Assembly (NCBI RefSeq): GCF_000009905.1 | Contig: NC_006177.1 | Span: 2,790,001 to 2,854,000, forward strand | Origin: Symbiobacterium thermophilum IAM 14863 | Lineage (GTDB): Bacteria > Bacillota > Sulfobacillia > Symbiobacteriales > Symbiobacteriaceae | Length of the DNA: 64,000 nt | Reading direction: 5' to 3' | Shown: positions 61,187 to 64,000 of the stretch, in pieces | Layout: each line of letters opens with the position of its first letter | Numbering within the stretch: the stretch's first letter is position 1 | Made by a program: the position numbers and the translations under genes | Notes under the pieces: generated by a model | What the model saw: only the letters and a program-made list of their open reading frames with translations | Told to the model about the DNA's origin: nothing | Database searches by the model: none

Positions 61187-61780
61187 ATGACCCGACACCG
61201 GTGCAGCTGGGCCAGCACCCCGCTCCTCATCGCCTACCACGACGACGAATGGGGCGTGCCCGCCCGCGACGACCGGACCCTGTTCGAGTACCTGGTGCTG
61301 GAGTCCGCGCAGGCCGGCCTCAGCTGGGTGACCATCCTGCAGCGGCGGGAGGGGTACCGCCGGGCCTTCGCCGACTTCGATCCGGAACGGGTGGCGCGCT
61401 TCGGCCCGGAGGAGATCGCGGCCCTTCTCGCGGACGGGTCCATCATCCGCAACCGGCGCAAGATCGAGGCAGCGGTCCAGAACGCCCGGGCCTTCCTCGC
61501 CGTCCGGGAGCAGTTCGGCAGCTTCGCCGCGTACATCTGGGGCTTCGTCGATGGGGAACCTCGGATCAACCACTGGCGGACGCCCGCGGAGGTACCCGCC
61601 ACCAGCCCGGAGTCCGTGGCGATGAGCCGCGACCTCCGGCGCCGGGGGTTCACCTTCGTGGGTCCCACCATCTGCTACGCCTACATGCAGGCCGTCGGCA
61701 TGGTGAACGACCACCTGGTGGACTGTTTCCGGCACGCAGAGCTGCGCGCGGCTGCCCTCGGCACGCCCCCCGGCCGGTAG
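61187..61780 (+). CDS. tag: DNA-3-methyladenine glycosylase I
   Basis: This 197-residue repair enzyme removes 3-methyladenine from alkylated DNA. It matches the Tag family: RCSWASTPLLIAYHDDEWGVPARDDRTLFEYLVLESAQAGLSWVTILQRREGYRRAFADFDP, then IRNRRKIEAAVQNARAFL, YIWGFVDGEPRINHW and RRRGFTFVGPTICYAYMQAVGMVNDHLVDCFRH. Zinc-binding residues (Cys and His near both termini: C6, H18, and HLVDCFRH) are present. ATG at 61187 is chosen, with GAGGAG 8 bases upstream. The upstream gap holds a small inverted repeat, GGGGAA-N6-TTCCCC, at 61011-61028. Confidence 0.93.
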   Translation: MTRHRCSWASTPLLIAYHDDEWGVPARDDRTLFEYLVLESAQAGLSWVTILQRREGYRRAFADFDPERVARFGPEEIAALLADGSIIRNRRKIEAAVQNARAFLAVREQFGSFAAYIWGFVDGEPRINHWRTPAEVPATSPESVAMSRDLRRRGFTFVGPTICYAYMQAVGMVNDHLVDCFRHAELRAAALGTPPGR

Positions 61781-61805
61781 GGAGGGGCCCCGCACGAAAA
61801 CATGC

Positions 61806-61831
61806 CCCCCTGGATGGCCGCTTCCAGGGGG
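61806..61831. terminator. Hairpin between tag and the SASP gene
   Basis: CCCCCTGGA pairs with TCCAGGGGG around an 8-base loop in the convergent gap; the plus strand continues ACGTTT. Confidence 0.65.
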
Positions 61832-61840
61832 ACGTTTCAC

Positions 61841-62092
61841 CTAGGATTTCGCCGTAGGGATGAGGGTTCCCTTGGGACCGATGGCCAGCTTCAGCTCCTT
61901 CAGCCGCCGGTTCAGGATGCCGCCGAGCCGCCCGGACTCCGCCGCGGTCAGCTCGGCCCATCCGGACCGGGCGATCTTCTCGGCCAGCCCCAGTTCCTGG
62001 GCGATCTCCAGCTTCAGCCGGTCCAGCGGGGTCAGTTCCTTCGGCTTCTTCTGCCGCCCCTTGGCGGTCGGGGATTTCGTCTTCTTCTGCAT
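61841..62092 (-). CDS. Small acid-soluble spore protein, alpha/beta type
   Basis: This is an 83-residue protein with a lysine-rich N-terminus and the SASP core LDRLKLEIAQELGLAEKI, WAELTAAESGRLGGILNRRLKELKLAIG. The pattern LK-EIAxELG ... GxxGGxxxRRL matches the two DNA-binding helices of alpha/beta SASPs, including the clostridial variants with WxxLT/SAxExG between them; the glutamate next to the GG region corresponds to the GPR cleavage zone only loosely. SASPs coat and protect DNA in dormant spores, so the organism very likely sporulates. GGGAGGGAG lies upstream of the ATG. A sigma-G promoter was looked for and not identified. Confidence 0.78.
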   Translation of the reverse strand: MQKKTKSPTAKGRQKKPKELTPLDRLKLEIAQELGLAEKIARSGWAELTAAESGRLGGILNRRLKELKLAIGPKGTLIPTAKS

Positions 62093-62172
62093 ATGGCTCC
62101 CTCCCGCCCCTATCTTGGCCGCAGATGCGATTTCATAAACGAACGGGAAGGAATCGCGCCCGGTGAACCCGA

Positions 62173-62190
62173 ATATGCACAAGTGCATAT
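62173..62190. promoter_or_regulatory. Palindrome between the SASP and arginase-family genes
   Basis: ATATGCAC-AA-GTGCATAT has perfect 8-bp arms. Further TGCA elements follow, and a TATACT possible -10 (62188-62193) overlaps its right end, 44 bases before the arginase-type start. Likely an operator. Confidence 0.5.
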
Positions 62191-62236
62191 ACTGCATTGC
62201 ATAGACTCTTCCCAACATTGGGGGCAGACAGACGCG

Positions 62237-63178
62237 ATGACCATCCATGTACTCGGTTTCCCCACCACGCTGGGGCTGCCGCGCCACGCCGTACGGCACG
62301 CCCCGGAGGCCCTGCGGGCTACGGGGCTGCTGGACTTCCTGGGGCAGCTCGACAGCCGGGTGATCGACCACGGCGACATGGCGGTGCCGCCCGGGCTGCG
62401 GTCGGATCCCGTGCCCGTGCGCATCGCCAAGGTGGTGGAGGCCGCCCGCCGGCAGCAGCAGCACTGGCAGCGTGTCGCTCGTCCCGGCGACCTGCTGTTC
62501 ACCATCGGGGGCGACCATTCCACGTCGCTGGGCACCATCATGGCGCTCGCGGCCCTGGGGTACGATTTCGACGTCGTGTGGGTCGACGCCCACGGCGACT
62601 TCAACACCGTTGAGACGTCGCCGTCCGGCAATCCCCACGGGATGGTCCTCGCCCTCGCGACCGGACTCCTTCCCGATGCGATGGACGGGGTCATCCGCCC
62701 GGACCGGCTCCGGCTCTGGGGCATCCGGGACCTGGACCCCGGCGAACGGCGACTCCTCTCCGAGGCGCGGGTCGAGGTGGTCTCCCCGGCCGAGGTGCGC
62801 GCCCGGCGTGCGGAACTGCTCGCCGGCCTGAGGCCCAACGTCTTCGTCTCGTTTGACATCGACTCCGTGGACCCGGCCGAGGCCCCCGGCACCATGACGC
62901 CCGTTCCCGGCGGCTTTACCCGGGACGAGGCGGTGTCGCTGGTGGCCGACATCGTCCGCGGACGGAACCTCCTCGCGCTGGACGTGGTGGAGTTCCACCC
63001 CGACCGGGACGAGGGTGACGCGACCGGCCGACTGGCCCACGCGGTGATCCGGGCAGCCCTGGAGGCGTGGCGCGGTCAGTCGCCCATCCGCTCCGGCAGT
63101 CCCTGCGCCTCCAGGTCGGACGCCGACAGCAGGCCTTCGGCCTGCGCCAGCCCCACCAGGCGGTTGTACTCCCCCTGA
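62237..63178 (+). CDS. Arginase/agmatinase-family ureohydrolase with unusual C-terminal extension
   Basis: This 313-residue enzyme has the manganese ligands of the ureohydrolase family: TIGGDHSTS, VVWVDAHGDFNT and SFDIDSVDP, plus PVPGGFTRDEAVSL and LLALDVVEFHPDRD near the end. Substrate could be arginine, agmatine, formiminoglutamate or another guanidino compound; VDAHGDFNTVETSPSGNPHGM is closer to arginase than agmatinase. The normal fold ends around residue 281 (AALEAWRGQ); a further roughly 32 residues rich in Ser, Arg and Pro are encoded opposite the convergent gene at 63076, suggesting loss of the original stop codon. The ribosome site before the ATG is weak. Confidence 0.88.
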   Translation: MTIHVLGFPTTLGLPRHAVRHAPEALRATGLLDFLGQLDSRVIDHGDMAVPPGLRSDPVPVRIAKVVEAARRQQQHWQRVARPGDLLFTIGGDHSTSLGTIMALAALGYDFDVVWVDAHGDFNTVETSPSGNPHGMVLALATGLLPDAMDGVIRPDRLRLWGIRDLDPGERRLLSEARVEVVSPAEVRARRAELLAGLRPNVFVSFDIDSVDPAEAPGTMTPVPGGFTRDEAVSLVADIVRGRNLLALDVVEFHPDRDEGDATGRLAHAVIRAALEAWRGQSPIRSGSPCASRSDADSRPSACASPTRRLYSP

Positions 63179-63324
63179 ATCCGGGAGAGGTCCCGGTCGT
63201 AGTTCAGGGACTGCGGCTGAACGTCGAGGGGCAGCCGCTCCGGCAGGTGCTCCGCCCGCTCCAAAGTCTCGTGCGCCTGATGGTACAACTCCCGGAGCCG
63301 CTCCAGGATCTCGTTTCGCCTCAT
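63076..63324 (-). CDS. Small coiled-coil protein of unknown function
   Basis: This 82-residue, highly charged protein begins MRRNEILERLRELYHQAHET and continues with LERAEHLPERLPLDVQPQSLNYDRDLSRIQGEYNRLVGLAQAEGLL, consistent with two helices joined by a proline-containing turn. AAGGAGG lies 8 bases before the ATG, an excellent ribosome site. Its last 103 bases lie antisense to the end of the arginase-family gene. No family recognised. Good ribosome site and helix periodicity argue that it, and not the opposite strand tail, is under selection here. Confidence 0.62.
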   Translation of the reverse strand: MRRNEILERLRELYHQAHETLERAEHLPERLPLDVQPQSLNYDRDLSRIQGEYNRLVGLAQAEGLLSASDLEAQGLPERMGD

Positions 63325-63371
63325 CCGAATCGCCTCCTTGATCCGGAGGCTAGTCTACCCCGTCGTACGCA

Positions 63372-63408
63372 ACGGGCTGCAGCCGCCGCAAAGGCGACTG
63401 CAGCCCGT
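63372..63408. terminator. Hairpin downstream of the CapA-like gene
   Basis: ACGGGCTGCAG (63372-63382) pairs with CTGCAGCCCGT (63398-63408), with a further GCC/GGC pairing inside. No T-run. Confidence 0.6.
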
Positions 63409-63427
63409 CACTCTTCCCGTGCATGCA

Positions 63428-64000
63428 CTAAGGGTAGCACATGTAGCCGTCCTCCGGCGCACCGTCGCTGCAGGGCGACGCGACGCCTTCCAGCCACTGG
63501 GGGAAGCCCCGGTCGTCGGTGCGGGCCACCCGGGTCTCCCAGCGTCGGATCCCGTCCTTGCCGATCGTCACCGTCAGGACCCAGCTGGTGCGGGACGGCT
63601 CGTCCAGGTCCGGGCCCACGTCCACGAAGTCGTCGAAGACGAAGTTGCCGAGGCTGTAGGCGATCAGCCGATCCTTGTAGATCTCCACCGGCTGCGTCAC
63701 GTGGGGGTGGTTGCCCACCACCAGGTCCGCGCCGTTGTCGATGGCCACCCGGGCGATCTCGGCCTGGTCCTCGGCGTGCCAGAACATGTAGTCGTAGCCC
63801 CAGTGCGGGTAGACCACCACGATGTCCGCCTCGGCCCGCGCCGCCCGCACGTCCGCGGCGAGCCGGTCCAGTTCGATCCAGGCCAGCCCGGGCGTGTCCG
63901 GCCCCGCCGCGTAGCTGCGCAGCTCGACGTTGTTGTAGCCGAGGAGGGCGATTCGGAGCCCGTTCCGCTCCAGGATCAGCGGCCGGTGGGCCTCCTCGTC
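63428..64000 (-). CDS. CapA-family (metallophosphatase-like) protein, C-terminal part
   Basis: This is the C-terminal roughly 190 residues of a CapA/PgsA-type protein; the gene continues beyond the right window edge. Visible motifs are LILERNGLRIALLGYNNVE, then DIVVVYPHWGYDYMF, ADLVVGNHPHVTQPVEIYKDRLIAYSLGNFVFD, which correspond to the family's GYN, HWG and GxHPHV/YSLGNFVFD metal-site motifs. CapA proteins act in poly-gamma-glutamate synthesis or as lipoprotein phosphatase-like enzymes of unknown role. The end sequence GVASPCSDGAPEDGYMCYP contains two cysteines. N-terminal signal and neighbours are outside the window. Confidence 0.85.
   Translation of the reverse strand, partial: DEEAHRPLILERNGLRIALLGYNNVELRSYAAGPDTPGLAWIELDRLAADVRAARAEADIVVVYPHWGYDYMFWHAEDQAEIARVAIDNGADLVVGNHPHVTQPVEIYKDRLIAYSLGNFVFDDFVDVGPDLDEPSRTSWVLTVTIGKDGIRRWETRVARTDDRGFPQWLEGVASPCSDGAPEDGYMCYP

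Overview
The window is a GC-rich bacterial chromosome segment with tightly packed, short operons on both strands. A small acid-soluble spore protein, phosphosulfolactate synthase, a BusR-type GntR/RCK_C regulator, YqhV and DUF441 proteins and strong AGGAGG-type ribosome sites all point to an endospore-forming, high-GC Firmicute. My best inference is a Symbiobacterium-like organism, judged from gene content and base composition and not from a database match.

Left part (1-24900): an exported, selenocysteine-containing formate dehydrogenase (fdhA, and fdhB cut by the window edge) with a SECIS hairpin and two upstream Rex-like operators; a secreted TraB/Tiki-like protein; a LysR regulator followed by pncB and a two-domain GNAT; a SIMPL protein; a NatAB-like ABC exporter divergent from an ArsR-type regulator that leads an operon with a Walker-A-less ABC ATPase and a DUF4173 membrane protein; a Ca2+-type P-type ATPase; an ECF sigma/anti-sigma pair; a CopA copper ATPase carrying an unusual C-terminal cupredoxin-like domain behind a CsoR-like operator; a GNAT; and heme A synthase.

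Middle part (24900-40330): two tandem paralogous small membrane proteins; an amino-acid ABC importer with an ARG-box-like promoter and an internal terminator; upstream of it an apparent small RNA of about 220 nt whose three successive hairpins display the same 9-nt loop; a small zinc-ribbon protein; cyclophilin; MscS; and an osmoprotectant (OpuC-like) importer under a BusR-like, probably c-di-AMP-sensing, repressor. MscS, the compatible-solute importer and the repressor form an osmotic-stress block. A BceAB-type exporter and a NarL-type two-component pair follow.

Right part (40330-64000): a DASS dicarboxylate transporter divergent from a succinate dehydrogenase/fumarate reductase plus class I fumarase operon (sdhCDAB-fumAB); phosphosulfolactate synthase, DinB, PH-domain, GNAT and MFS genes; small membrane proteins and a LiaF/DUF4097 protein; a DAO-type oxidoreductase divergent from a peptide importer that lacks ATPase genes; an exact 64-bp tandem repeat array running into a broken beta-propeller-like gene; an SDR, Tag glycosylase, SASP, an arginase-family enzyme that overlaps a convergent coiled-coil gene, and the end of a CapA-like phosphatase.

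The most interesting undescribed candidates are the three-hairpin RNA at 28104-28322, the tandem small membrane proteins at 25160-25584, the Walker-A-less ABC protein at 13030-13635, the CopA-cupredoxin fusion and the 64-bp repeat array. All calls come from reading sequence and translation; no homology search, structure prediction or Rfam scan was run.
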